From contig CAIUWA010000007.1 in NCBI GenBank assembly GCA_903902745.1, positions 37,069-101,068 of the forward strand: a stretch of DNA of 64,000 bases, in the 5' to 3' direction. A model generated the notes under the pieces. That model was given only the letters and a program-made list of their open reading frames with translations. It searched no databases and had not been told where the DNA came from. This DNA comes from an uncultured Opitutia bacterium. GTDB lineage: Bacteria; Verrucomicrobiota; Verrucomicrobiia; Opitutales; Opitutaceae. Below are positions 45,301 through 54,405 of the stretch, in pieces. The position numbers and the translations under genes are program-made. The first letter of the stretch is position 1. Each line of letters starts with the position of its first letter.

Positions 45301-46455
45301 ATGAGCAAAGTCCGCATCGGCATCATTGGTCTCGGTAACATGGGTTCCGTCCACGCGACGAATCTCCTCGCCGGCAAGATTCCCCGGCTGGAACTCACGG
45401 CCGTGGCGGATGCTGATCCGGCCAAGTATGCCCGCGCCCCGGGTGTCCGGGCCTTTGCCACCGTGGACGAGATGGTGGCTTCCGGCCTGATTGACGCCCT
45501 GCTCATCGCCACACCGCATTACGACCACACCACGCTGGGGATCAAGGCCCTGCAGGCGGGCCTGCACGTGATGGTGGAGAAGCCGATCTCCGTCCACAAG
45601 GCCGACGCCCTGCGGCTCATCGCCGCCTACACGAACAAAAAGCAGGTCTTCGCGGCCATGTTCAACCAGCGCACGGATCACTACTATCTCAAGATCCGCC
45701 AGATGATTCGCGACGGCGAGCTGGGTGAAATCCGCCGCGTGAACTGGATCATCACGAACTGGTTTCGGACGGAGCATTATTATTCTTCGGGCAGCTGGCG
45801 GGCCACGTGGGCGGGCGAGGGCGGCGGTGTGCTGCTCAACCAGTGTCCGCACAACCTCGACCTCTTCCAGTGGATGCTCGGCATGCCCCAGCGCGTGCGG
45901 GCCAACTGCGGCTGGGGCAAATACCACGCCATCGAGGTGGAGGACGACGTGACCGCTTACCTGGAGTATCCGAATGGCGCGACCGGCGTGTTCATCACCT
46001 CCACCGGCGAGGCCCCCGGCACCAACCGGCTCGAGATCACCGGCGAGCGCGGCCGGCTCGTGTACGAGGACGACAAGATCAGTTTCACGCGGAATGAGAT
46101 CCCGATGACGGAATTCTCGCGCACCGTGCCCGAGGCCTTTGCCCGGCCCAAGAGCGAGAACGTGGAGGTCACCGCCAAGAACCACGGTGGCCAGCACAAC
46201 GAAATCCTGGAGAATTTCACGAACGCCATCCTCGACGGCACTCCGCTGATTTCGCCGGCGGTCGAGGGCATCCATTCCGTCGAGCTGGCCAACGCCATGC
46301 TGCTGTCCGCGTGGACGGGCGAGACGATCGAATTGCCGCTCGACGCGCAACGCTACGAGAAATTGCTGAAGGAAAAGATTGCCGGCTCCAAGTCGAAGGA
46401 GAAGAAAACGGCAGCCGTGGGCGGCGGCGATTTCGCCAAGTCCTTCGGCCGGTAA
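45301..46455 (+). CDS. Gfo/Idh/MocA-family oxidoreductase
   Basis: NAD(P)-dependent sugar oxidoreductase, 384 residues. The Rossmann motif GIIGLGNMGSVH (7-18), the EKPI motif with catalytic lysine, and NQCPHNLDLFQWMLG of the C-terminal domain are clear. The C-terminal 30 residues are Lys/Gly-rich. The substrate cannot be read from sequence; uxaC, 34 bases downstream, suggests a role in hexuronate or related sugar catabolism. Confidence 0.9.
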   Translation: MSKVRIGIIGLGNMGSVHATNLLAGKIPRLELTAVADADPAKYARAPGVRAFATVDEMVASGLIDALLIATPHYDHTTLGIKALQAGLHVMVEKPISVHKADALRLIAAYTNKKQVFAAMFNQRTDHYYLKIRQMIRDGELGEIRRVNWIITNWFRTEHYYSSGSWRATWAGEGGGVLLNQCPHNLDLFQWMLGMPQRVRANCGWGKYHAIEVEDDVTAYLEYPNGATGVFITSTGEAPGTNRLEITGERGRLVYEDDKISFTRNEIPMTEFSRTVPEAFARPKSENVEVTAKNHGGQHNEILENFTNAILDGTPLISPAVEGIHSVELANAMLLSAWTGETIELPLDAQRYEKLLKEKIAGSKSKEKKTAAVGGGDFAKSFGR

Positions 46456-46489
46456 GTTTATCCACCGCGTCCAACCGATCCCCCGACCC

Positions 46490-47911
46490 ATGTCCGCCTC
46501 AACTTTCCTGCCCGAAAACTACTTGCTCACGAACGCCTGGGCCCGCCGCCTGTATTCCGACCATGCGGCGCCGCAGCCCATCTTCGACTATCACTGCCAT
46601 CTGCCGCCGAACGAGATCGCGGCCAACCGGCAGTTCGAGAACCTGTCAAAGATCTGGCTGGGCGGCGACCACTACAAATGGCGCGCCCTGCGCGCGGCCG
46701 GGGTGCCCGAGCGACTCATCACCGGCGACGCGACGGACTATGAGAAATTCGTCGTCTTTGCCCGGACCGTACCGCAGCTCGTCCGGAATCCGCTGCATCA
46801 CTGGTCGCACCTCGAGCTGCGCCGCTATTTCGGCATCGACCTGCCGATCAACGAGGCTAACGCGCCCAAAATCTGGGAGCAGGCCAACGCGGCCCTCGCG
46901 AAGCCTGAGCTTTCGGTCCACGGCATCCTGAAGAAGTTCAAGGTCCGCGTCGTCTGCACGACCGACGATCCCGCCGACGACCTGGCGCACCATATCGCGA
47001 TCGCGAAGAGCGGGCTCGCCACGCGCGTTTACCCGACCTTCCGCCCGGACAAGGCCCTGGTCGTCAACGATCCCAAGACCTTCAACGCCTGGTGCGAGCA
47101 GCTCGGCACCCGCGCGAACATCGAGGTGAAGAATTTCGCGACTTTCCTCGACGCGATCAAGCAGCGCCATGACTTTTTCCATTCGCTGGGCGGCCGCGTT
47201 TCCGACCACGGCATGGAATACGTGCCGGCCGAGGATTGCACCGAGGCCGAGGCGGCCGCGATCTTCGCGCAGGCCCGGGGAGGCCGGGCCGCCACGCCCG
47301 AGCAATGGACGAAATTCGCTTCCTACATGATGCTCGTGTTCGGGCGGCTCGACGCCGCGCGCGGCTGGACGAAGCAGCTTCACCTCGGGGCGATCCGCAA
47401 CAACAACAGCCGGCTGCTGAAGCTGCTCGGCGCCGACGCCGGGGTCGATTCCATCGGCGATTTCCCGCAGGCCCGCTCGCTCTCGCGCTACCTCGGCACG
47501 CTCGACGCCGAGAACCAGCTCCCGCGCATCGTGCTCTACAACGTCAACCCGTCGGACAACTACGTCTTCGCCACGATGTGCGGCAACTTTGGCGACGGCA
47601 CCATCGCCGGGAAGCTGCAGTTCGGCTCCGGCTGGTGGTTTCTCGACCAGAAGGAGGCGATGGAGTGGCAGATCAACGCGCTCTCGCAGCTCGGTCTGCT
47701 CAGCAAGTTTGTCGGCATGCTCACCGATTCGCGCAGCTTCCTGAGTTATGTACGCCACGAGTATTTCCGCCGCATCCTCTGCAATCTCATCGGGTCCGAT
47801 GTCGAGGCCGGCCTGATTCCTGACGACGCCGCGGCCGTGGGCGAGCTGATCGAGAACATCTGCTACAAGAACGCCGCCGGCTTTTTCGGGCTGGAGGCGG
47901 GGAAACTCTGA
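46490..47911 (+). CDS. uxaC: glucuronate (uronate) isomerase
   Basis: Isomerises D-glucuronate to fructuronate and galacturonate to tagaturonate, 473 residues. The start FDYHCHLPP (metal-binding His35 and His37), VCTTDDPADDLAHH, FHSLGGRVSDHGMEYV and QLHLGAIRNNNSRLLKLLG follow UxaC. The ATG at 46490 gives the usual N-terminus. It opens the pectin/glucuronate route, in which KDG kinase (partial gene at the right edge) is a later step. Confidence 0.95.
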   Translation: MSASTFLPENYLLTNAWARRLYSDHAAPQPIFDYHCHLPPNEIAANRQFENLSKIWLGGDHYKWRALRAAGVPERLITGDATDYEKFVVFARTVPQLVRNPLHHWSHLELRRYFGIDLPINEANAPKIWEQANAALAKPELSVHGILKKFKVRVVCTTDDPADDLAHHIAIAKSGLATRVYPTFRPDKALVVNDPKTFNAWCEQLGTRANIEVKNFATFLDAIKQRHDFFHSLGGRVSDHGMEYVPAEDCTEAEAAAIFAQARGGRAATPEQWTKFASYMMLVFGRLDAARGWTKQLHLGAIRNNNSRLLKLLGADAGVDSIGDFPQARSLSRYLGTLDAENQLPRIVLYNVNPSDNYVFATMCGNFGDGTIAGKLQFGSGWWFLDQKEAMEWQINALSQLGLLSKFVGMLTDSRSFLSYVRHEYFRRILCNLIGSDVEAGLIPDDAAAVGELIENICYKNAAGFFGLEAGKL

Positions 47912-47921
47912 AAATAAATTC

Positions 47922-47988
47922 TCCGCGGATAGCGCGGATGAACGCGGATGGATTAGAAATCTCTCCGTCCATCCGCGCTATCCGCGGA
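47922..47988. repeat. inverted repeat, CCGCGGAT family
   Basis: TCCGCGGATAGCGCGGATG and its exact complement CATCCGCGCTATCCGCGGA match over 19 bp, the cleanest of this family. It lies between uxaC and the isomerase-like gene. Confidence 0.8.
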
Positions 47989-48001
47989 AAACCTGAATCT
48001 T

Positions 48002-48787
48002 ATGCAACTCGGTCTCTGCGCCCACCCGGCGGATCTCGCCGCCTTCAAGGAACTGCCCTTCGATTTCATCGAGGGCCATGTCCAGAACTACCTCAAGCCC
48101 GAGACGCCGGACGCCGATTTTGCCCCGCTGGCTGCCGCGGCCCGCGCCAGCCGGCGGCCGATGCCCTCGGCCAATTGCTTCCTGCCGGCCGACCTCAAGG
48201 TCACTGGTCCGGTGGTCGACCAGGCGCGGCTCGCCCGCTACACGGACAAGGCCTTTGCGCGCGGCAAGTCGATCGGGCTGACCACCATTGTCTTTGGCTC
48301 GGCCGGAGCCCGCCAGGTGCCAGAGGGCTGGTCGGCGGCGCGTGGCTTTGAGCAATACGTGGAGGCGTTGAAAATTGTCGCCCCCATCGCGGCGAAGCAT
48401 GGCGTCACCGTCGTGGTCGAGCCGCTCAACCGCGGCGAATGCAACCTCGTCAACACGATCGACGAGGGCGCCGACGCCGTGCAGCGGTGCAACCACGCGA
48501 GCGTGCGCCTGCTGGTCGACCTCTTCCACATGCTGCGGAACGGCGAGTCGCCCGACCCGATTGCGCGCCATGCGGCGCTCATCGTGCACTCGCATGTGGC
48601 AGAAAACGTCAACCGCGCGGCCCCGGGGACGAACGGCGATGACTTCCGGCCCTTTTTGCGGGCCTTGAAAAAAGCCACGGCCTGCCAGCGGCTCGCGATC
48701 GAATGTGTCTGGACCGAGCCGATGGCGACCGGAGCGATCCCCGCGCTGGCGGCACTGCGCCGGCAATTGGCGGACGCAGGTTACTAA
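48002..48787 (+). CDS. sugar phosphate isomerase/epimerase (xylose-isomerase-like TIM barrel)
   Basis: A 261-residue TIM-barrel protein. VVVEPLNRGECNLVNTIDE provides the metal-binding Glu, LLVDLFHMLRNGE an Asp/His pair, HSHVAENVNR and AIECVWTEP the remaining ligands, as in AP-endonuclease-2-like isomerases. It lies 90 bases after uxaC and may be part of the same catabolic unit. The substrate is unknown. Confidence 0.85.
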   Translation: MQLGLCAHPADLAAFKELPFDFIEGHVQNYLKPETPDADFAPLAAAARASRRPMPSANCFLPADLKVTGPVVDQARLARYTDKAFARGKSIGLTTIVFGSAGARQVPEGWSAARGFEQYVEALKIVAPIAAKHGVTVVVEPLNRGECNLVNTIDEGADAVQRCNHASVRLLVDLFHMLRNGESPDPIARHAALIVHSHVAENVNRAAPGTNGDDFRPFLRALKKATACQRLAIECVWTEPMATGAIPALAALRRQLADAGY

Positions 48788-48803
48788 GACCTGGTCGGAA
48801 AAC

Positions 48804-48893
48804 TGTAGCGGCGGTCTATGACCGCCGGTCTTCAAAGACCCGGCGCTCATAGAGCGCCGCTACAACGATCCAGCTTCGTTACCTCAGCTGCCA
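48804..48893. repeat. composite inverted repeat, TGTAGCGGCG plus AACGAGGCTGG-family fragment
   Basis: TGTAGCGGCG...CGCCGCTACA (48804-48864) is an inverted repeat with inner arms GGTCTT/AAGACC. The next 29 bases (to 48893) resemble the right arm of the elements at 58369 and 58933. Lies between convergent genes and may serve as terminator. Confidence 0.65.
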
Positions 48894-48914
48894 GGTACGC
48901 TGCCTGCTTCCGGC

Positions 48915-49907
48915 TCAGAACAGCGATTTCGCCACGATGCCGAGGGCGTTGATCGGGCCGTTGTCGTCGAGGCTGTCAATCGCGCGGTCGGCCTTCTTCA
49001 GCGTGCCCTTGGCTTCCGTGAACAGGCTGTCGTCGTTGATGAGCTTGCCGAGCGTGCCCTCGCCCCGGGCGATCTTGTCGGAGACGTCGCGGACATTTTT
49101 GACGCTGACCCGGACATTGTTGGCCGTCGCCTCGTCGTAGACGAGCATGCCGAGCGCACCCTTGCCGGACTTCACCTCGTCGACGATCGACTGGGCATTG
49201 GCCATGAAAGTCTTGGCCTCGCCGGCCGCGGTCTTGATGTCACCGACAGTGGCTAGCAGGTCGTCATGCAGCTTGGGATCGTTGATGAGTTTGCCGAGCG
49301 TGCCCTCGCCCCGGTTAAGCTTGGCGGAGACCTCCTGCAGGTTGCTCACGGTCGCCGTGATCTTCTCGCCATTTTCCCCCACGAGGGTGTCGATTTTCTG
49401 GAACAGCCCCGGCTTGCCGTCCTTGCCCTTGAGGGAATCGCTGAGGCCGCCGAGGGCGTCATCCAGCTTGGTGCCGAGTTTGCCGATCTGGGCCATGACG
49501 GAGTTGAGGTCGAGGGAGGCAATGGTGTGGATCTCGGAGCCCGGCTCCAGCATCGGGGCGGTGGTTGTGCCGAGGTCGATGCCGATGTAGTCGGTGCCGA
49601 TGATGCCGGCCATGACGATCGAGCCGGTCGCGTCGCTCGCGATGCGGACGCCCGGATCAATGCGGAGGACGGCCTCGGCGCGGCGGCCGGCGAGCCGGGT
49701 CTGCTCGACGGAACCAATCCGCACCCCGGCCATGCGCACCTCGTCGCCGACCTTGAGCTCCTTGAGGCTCTCGAAGCCGGCGATGAGGGTGTAGCCGCGA
49801 TCCTTGAAGACCTTGCCGTCGCTGAGCGTCTCGAACGCCACCCAGATGAGGGCAAGGCCGAGGAGGAAGAAAAGCCCGACACGGGCGGTTTGCTGTGCGT
49901 TGTTCAT
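48915..49907 (-). CDS. mlaD: MCE-domain lipid-binding protein, MlaD-like
   Basis: Periplasmic substrate-binding subunit of a phospholipid ABC transporter, 330 residues. One N-terminal membrane segment (about 9-27) precedes a single MCE domain (about 35-115: KVGDEVRMAGVRIGSVEQ, then IIGTDYIGIDLG). The C-terminal 190 residues are largely helical with LNRGEGTLGKLINDPKL and KIARGEGTLGKLINDDSL, a repeat seen in longer MCE proteins. It follows mlaF by 34 bases. Confidence 0.92.
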   Translation of the reverse strand: MNNAQQTARVGLFFLLGLALIWVAFETLSDGKVFKDRGYTLIAGFESLKELKVGDEVRMAGVRIGSVEQTRLAGRRAEAVLRIDPGVRIASDATGSIVMAGIIGTDYIGIDLGTTTAPMLEPGSEIHTIASLDLNSVMAQIGKLGTKLDDALGGLSDSLKGKDGKPGLFQKIDTLVGENGEKITATVSNLQEVSAKLNRGEGTLGKLINDPKLHDDLLATVGDIKTAAGEAKTFMANAQSIVDEVKSGKGALGMLVYDEATANNVRVSVKNVRDVSDKIARGEGTLGKLINDDSLFTEAKGTLKKADRAIDSLDDNGPINALGIVAKSLF

Positions 49908-49941
49908 GGTGTGGTTCTCCGTTTAGAGTGTGCGGCCGGCC

Positions 49942-50754
49942 TCAGGTTGCCAGTTTCTTGAAACGCGGGTTCTTGAGATCGACCTTGGGGTTGAGAAAAT
50001 CGGCGATGCGGGGGTCCTTCGGCGTGTGCAGCTCGGACGGCGGGCCGACGTGGATCAGCTCCCCGTCCATGAGGATGCCGACGCGGTCGGCGATGTTGAG
50101 TGCGAGGTCGCGGTCGTGGGAGACGACGATGCTCGTGACCCGGTATTCATCCTTCAGCGTGGCGATGATCTCGCTGATGGTCGCGCTCATCACCGGGTCG
50201 AGCTCGGAGGTGGGCTCGTCGTAGAGCATGAGCTGCGGCTCCATCACCAGCGCGCGGGCGATGGCCACGCGCTTCCGCATGCCGCCGGACAGCTCGGAGG
50301 GAAACTTCTCGCCGGTCTTGTCCAGCGACAGGATCTGCAGCGCCCGCTCGACCTTTTCCCGGATGGCGGATTCCGACGCGACGCGGTGTTCCCGCAGATA
50401 AAGGGCGAGGTTGTCGTAGACCGAAAGCGAGCTGAACAGGGCGCCGGCCTGGAAGACCAGGGCCATGCGCACATGCTCGCGCGTGACGGGGTCGGCGGCA
50501 TCGTGATTGTCAACCAGCACCCGGCCGGAAGTGGGCGTCTCAAGGCCGACGATGTGTTTGAGCAGAACGCTCTTGCCGGAGCCGCTGGGGCCCATGAGGA
50601 CGAAGATCTCGCTGGGTTCGACCGCGAAGGAAACGTCCTTGAGGACCACGAAGTCCCCGAAGCTCTTGCACAGGTTCTCGAGCTTGACGCCGACGGCGGG
50701 CGACTCGGTGTCGGAAAAGGGCGAACGGGTGGAACTGGGGCTGCCGGCGGGCAT
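49942..50754 (-). CDS. mlaF: ABC transporter ATPase, MlaF-like
   Basis: ATP-binding subunit, 270 residues. Walker A GPSGSGKS (55-62), signature LSGGMRKRVAIARAL and Walker B LMLYDEPTSELDP are intact. An N-terminal stretch of about 20 Ser/Pro-rich residues precedes the domain. It works with the MlaE-like permease encoded two bases upstream. Confidence 0.94.
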   Translation of the reverse strand: MPAGSPSSTRSPFSDTESPAVGVKLENLCKSFGDFVVLKDVSFAVEPSEIFVLMGPSGSGKSVLLKHIVGLETPTSGRVLVDNHDAADPVTREHVRMALVFQAGALFSSLSVYDNLALYLREHRVASESAIREKVERALQILSLDKTGEKFPSELSGGMRKRVAIARALVMEPQLMLYDEPTSELDPVMSATISEIIATLKDEYRVTSIVVSHDRDLALNIADRVGILMDGELIHVGPPSELHTPKDPRIADFLNPKVDLKNPRFKKLAT

Positions 50755-50756
50755 GG

Positions 50757-51509
50757 TCAGGTGAGGATTTTCGTGACGAAATAATCGAGCACGAGGATGA
50801 GGATGAGGGAAGTCACCACGGCCCGGGTGACGGAGGCGCCGATTTCGCGCGGGCCGCCGCGCGTGTTAAGGCCGATGCTGCAGCAGACGAGCACGATCCC
50901 GAAGCCGAACAACTCGGCCTTCATCAGGCCGTTCATCACGTCCGTGAACTTGGTGAAGCGCCGCAGGGCCGAGAAGTAGGCCTCAGGCCCGATGGCGATG
51001 GTGTGGGTGTAGTTGGAAATCAGGGCGCCGCCATACCAGCCGACGAGGTCTCCGATGATCGCCAGCACCGGCATCATGACCAGCACCGCGGCGAGGCGCG
51101 GCAGCACTAGCATGCGGGCGGGGGGGATGTTCATCGTCTCGAGGGCGTCGACTTCCTGATAGACCTTCATCGAGGCCAGCTCGGCCGTGATGGCCGATCC
51201 GACGCGGCCGGCGAGCAGGATGGCAACCATGACCGGTCCCAGTTCGCGCGCCATCGAAAGGCCGACCAAGGTGCCGATGAACTGCTTGGCGCCGAAGTTC
51301 TCCATCGAGTAGCCGGCCTGCAGCGCCAGCACGCTGCCGATGAAAAAGCTCAGGATGGCGACGATGGGCAGGGTGGTGTAACCGATGAGGTAGCAGTGCT
51401 CGATGAAGCGGTGCCACTGGCGCGGCAGGGTGCCGACATAGGACAGCGCCCGCACCAGCAGCAACACGGTGCTGCCAAAGCCCTCGAGGACGGCGTTGAT
51501 TTGCTTCAT
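50757..51509 (-). CDS. mlaE: ABC transporter permease, MlaE-like
   Basis: Inner-membrane subunit of the same phospholipid transporter, 250 residues with about five membrane segments. GTLVGLSMARELGPVMVAILLAGRVGSAITAELASMKVYQEVDALETM is the MlaE core (central part, about 85-130). It is 15 bases downstream of the repeat-motif protein gene. Confidence 0.94.
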   Translation of the reverse strand: MKQINAVLEGFGSTVLLLVRALSYVGTLPRQWHRFIEHCYLIGYTTLPIVAILSFFIGSVLALQAGYSMENFGAKQFIGTLVGLSMARELGPVMVAILLAGRVGSAITAELASMKVYQEVDALETMNIPPARMLVLPRLAAVLVMMPVLAIIGDLVGWYGGALISNYTHTIAIGPEAYFSALRRFTKFTDVMNGLMKAELFGFGIVLVCCSIGLNTRGGPREIGASVTRAVVTSLILILVLDYFVTKILT

Positions 51510-51524
51510 GCGATGGGGTGATGG

Positions 51525-52994
51525 TCAGTGATTCGGCGCGGAAGTCTCGTCCGCTTTTGACGAAAAATCGAACCAGAAGGGCCGCCAGCCACCGCCAGCG
51601 CCGTGTTGGAAGCCCAGCAAGCCGTTGCCCACGGTGACCCGGCGTCCACCGGACGATGATTCCGTGCTGAACAACGGCCCGAGATGAAACTCACGGTGCC
51701 CGGCTTTTTGCCGCCACGTGATGAGATCGAAGAGCACGGAATGCCGGACTTCGTCATCGCTGCGCCGGTCATAGCGATAAACGGCGAAGAGCGGCGACCA
51801 GAGCAGGCCCATGTTGTCGTTGTGGGGGAAAAACACCTCAATGGGGCTGAGCACCTGGACCTGGCGCCGGCCGGCACCGTTGTCCCACACGCTGGCGACC
51901 GGCCAGTAATGGGTCTTCTCGGCCGGTGCCACGCGCGGGTTCGTGGCGCTGCGCTGCACGAGCGACCAGTAGAGGAAGAATAAAAACTGGGTCCGGGTCT
52001 GGGCGATGCCCTCCTCGGTCCACTGCTGGCGGCGGAACAGGGGCCACAGCACCCACGTCTTGTCCACACCCTTGACGATGGAGTGGGTGTAGAACGGTGC
52101 CCACCGGTTGCGGTAGACGTCGCCCCGACCCTGCAAAAACAGCGGCCAGAAATAACGCGTTTCATCGTAGCGGTAGGGCGCCGTCCGGTGTGAGTAGCCG
52201 AAGAAAGGCCAGAGATAGGACTCACCCATGCCCTCGGCGCTGTGCTCGCTGGCATAGAACGGCAGGACCCCGAACGAGGTCTTCGGCACCGGCTCGCCGA
52301 GCCGCGAGACGTTGTTGTAGATGAAGGGCCAGAGATAAAACTCGTTGTGATAGACGCCGGGTTGCTGGCTCCAGCCGAAGAGCGGCCACAGTGAGAAACC
52401 TGTGTTGTCGGCGCCATGGACGGTGCGCACCACCGGCCAGGGCGTAAAAGTTGAGCTCACGCCGTGCCTTTCCAGGCGGAGATAGGCTGGAAACAGCACC
52501 CACGAGATGCGGTCGTGGAACAGGCGGTGCGGCAACGTGCCGAAGATCGGAAACAGGGCGCGATAGGAGGATTCGGGTGAATCCGTCTGGCGCGAAAAAT
52601 AAAACGGCCAGACATCAAAGCCCCGGTCGTTGCTCGCCGTGGGTGATCCCTCGCGCGAATGGTAATGATTGATCAGCCGGACGATGCTCCAGCCGTAGGA
52701 ATCGCTGTCTGACCGGTAGATGAAGATCGGATAGATAAAGTCCGACTCGGTGAGCGCTCCGGCAGCGTCGCGCTTGCGCAGATAAATGGGCCGGAAGCCC
52801 TCGGCGGTGACGCCACCTTCCAGCGGCTGGCGGAAAAGCAAAGGTCCAGCGCCCTGCCAGGATTGGACGGTTCCCGCCGCATCAACTTGCGCGACGCGGA
52901 CCGGCCAGGCGTTCTGTTCGCGCTCTTCCGCCCGGGCAGTCGCAACCAACACGGCCGTCAAGCCGAGGCAGGCTGAAAAATAGCGCAAGAGCAT
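51525..52994 (-). CDS. exported protein with repeated W-P-[LF]-F motifs, first gene of mla operon
   Basis: I do not recognise this 489-residue protein. A signal peptide (about 1-22, MLLRYFSACLGLTAVLVATA) is followed by at least ten short units containing W-P-x-F or variants, for example VWPFYF, LWPLFGW, YLWPFIY, YLWPFFGY, FWPLFL and VLWPLFR, spaced 20-45 residues apart. The regular aromatic, strand-forming spacing suggests a beta-rich protein. It is 15 bases upstream of mlaE on the same strand, so it is probably part of the lipid-transport system, perhaps at the outer membrane. The start at 52994 is preferred for the signal peptide; an in-frame start at 53087 exists. Confidence 0.75.
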   Translation of the reverse strand: MLLRYFSACLGLTAVLVATARAEEREQNAWPVRVAQVDAAGTVQSWQGAGPLLFRQPLEGGVTAEGFRPIYLRKRDAAGALTESDFIYPIFIYRSDSDSYGWSIVRLINHYHSREGSPTASNDRGFDVWPFYFSRQTDSPESSYRALFPIFGTLPHRLFHDRISWVLFPAYLRLERHGVSSTFTPWPVVRTVHGADNTGFSLWPLFGWSQQPGVYHNEFYLWPFIYNNVSRLGEPVPKTSFGVLPFYASEHSAEGMGESYLWPFFGYSHRTAPYRYDETRYFWPLFLQGRGDVYRNRWAPFYTHSIVKGVDKTWVLWPLFRRQQWTEEGIAQTRTQFLFFLYWSLVQRSATNPRVAPAEKTHYWPVASVWDNGAGRRQVQVLSPIEVFFPHNDNMGLLWSPLFAVYRYDRRSDDEVRHSVLFDLITWRQKAGHREFHLGPLFSTESSSGGRRVTVGNGLLGFQHGAGGGWRPFWFDFSSKADETSAPNH

Positions 52995-53181
52995 GAGGGG
53001 AGGGCAGCTGGACACGGCAAACCGCAGGTTGGATCCTGCGGCATGTCGGATGCCGGAGGACATAACTGTAGTTAGGAGCCTAATCAAATGACTTTGCCAG
53101 TTCGTGTAAATGTAATGCGACGCTTGCCCAGCATCTTAACCCCGATTTCGGATTGAAGTTCCGAAAGGATATATATTTGCG

Positions 53182-54162
53182 TCAGCCGTTATTCGCCGGA
53201 CACGGTGCTGTCGTCACGCATTCCCCCGGCGCAAGCACGCGAAACTCATGGGCGGTGATGCCGGCGGTTTTGCAGGCCGCATCCAAGGCACGAAGTGGAT
53301 CCTCGCGGCCTTCGTCAGTCAGCTGCCAGCAGCCCCAGTGCATTGCGATGCTGAGACGCGCACCCAAGTCGCGGTGAACCTGCATCGACTCGGCGGGATT
53401 CATGTGGGCGCTTTGCATGAACCACCGGGGTTCGTAGGCTCCGATGGGAATCAGCGCCAGGTCGGGTGAGCCCAGTCGCTGTTTGATCAGGGAAAAGAGA
53501 TCGCGGTCATAAGCCGAGTCTCCGGCAAAATAAATGCCCTGCGCCCGGCTGCGCAGAAAGAATCCGCCCCACAGACGATGATTGGTCTCGCCCGGCCGCC
53601 GCCGGCACCAGTGGCGGGCCGGCGTGAGCGTGATGGAAAGGTCCGGCGTCCAAGGATGGCGCTGCCACCAGTCGAGTTCAACGACCCGAGGGATGCCGGC
53701 TGCTGACAGCAGGGCGTGATGCCCCAGCGGAGCGAGCACGAGCGGCTGATCCCTGGCAGCGAGCCGTCGCAGCGTGGGCAGATCGCAATGATCATAGTGG
53801 TCGTGACTGAGCAGCACACCGTCGATTTTCGGCAGATCGTTGAAGACCACGCCGGGCACATGCACACGGCGCGGGCCGGCCCAGGCCACCGGGCTGGTCC
53901 GTTCGGAAAACACGGGATCGGTCAGGAAATTCCCGTGCGGGGTCTGCAGCAGAAACGTTGAGTGATTGATCCAGGTGGCGACCGTTGCATCCGCTCCGAC
54001 GGGTGGGGTCGGCGCGGTCGGCGCGATATCCACCCACTGCGGCCAGGGCGCGGCGCGGCTGGACAATTTCCAGCGTAGCAGGTCGAGCAGTCCGCGTTCG
54101 GCCCGTGGGCCGGGATTGAAGAAGGTTTTCCCGTTGCAGTGGTCGGAGAGCGGGAATGACAT
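53182..54162 (-). CDS. metallo-beta-lactamase-fold hydrolase (UlaG/NAPE-PLD-like)
   Basis: A 326-residue metal-dependent hydrolase. The metal motif SHDHYDHCD (about 117-125), a further His in ARHWCRRR, the aspartate YFAGDSAYD and a late MHWGCW His are those of the NAPE-PLD/UlaG-like lactamase-fold group. The substrate cannot be predicted; NAPE-PLD relatives cleave N-acylphosphatidylethanolamines, which would fit the neighbouring lipid operon. The start at 54162 avoids an upstream basic tail. Confidence 0.85.
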   Translation of the reverse strand: MSFPLSDHCNGKTFFNPGPRAERGLLDLLRWKLSSRAAPWPQWVDIAPTAPTPPVGADATVATWINHSTFLLQTPHGNFLTDPVFSERTSPVAWAGPRRVHVPGVVFNDLPKIDGVLLSHDHYDHCDLPTLRRLAARDQPLVLAPLGHHALLSAAGIPRVVELDWWQRHPWTPDLSITLTPARHWCRRRPGETNHRLWGGFFLRSRAQGIYFAGDSAYDRDLFSLIKQRLGSPDLALIPIGAYEPRWFMQSAHMNPAESMQVHRDLGARLSIAMHWGCWQLTDEGREDPLRALDAACKTAGITAHEFRVLAPGECVTTAPCPANNG

Positions 54163-54240
54163 CCGCGCAGTGATGCATGTTTTCAACCCAGAGGTCACGG
54201 AGAAGCCGCCGGAAACTTCGGGATATTCCCGATCCGATTT

Positions 54241-54350
54241 GCCACAAAATGGCACAAAAAATTCCAAGGCTCCGACTCGAGTGACCCGCGCGCCTATAGG
54301 CGCAATGGAGATTCAGCCGCAGCCACAGACCCTGCGTGCCTTTTTGTGGC
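54241..54350. repeat. inverted repeat, GCCACAAAAAGGCAC family, with short direct repeats
   Basis: GCCACAAAATGGCAC (54241-54255) and GTGCCTTTTTGTGGC (54336-54350) are inverted arms. Each is followed by AAAAATTCCAAGGCTC, so the inner and outer edges also carry a 16-base direct repeat. Upstream of rsmD; half-site copy at 42274. Confidence 0.65.
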
Positions 54351-54405
54351 CAAAAATTCCAAGGCTCGGCTTTTGTTGCGGCAGCTTGAATCAGGAGGCC
54401 ATCCC

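Noticed and set aside
54163..54405. Coding extension of the metallo-hydrolase to 54267
   Set aside because: The extra 35 codons cross the GCCACAAAA repeat and add an unconserved tail.
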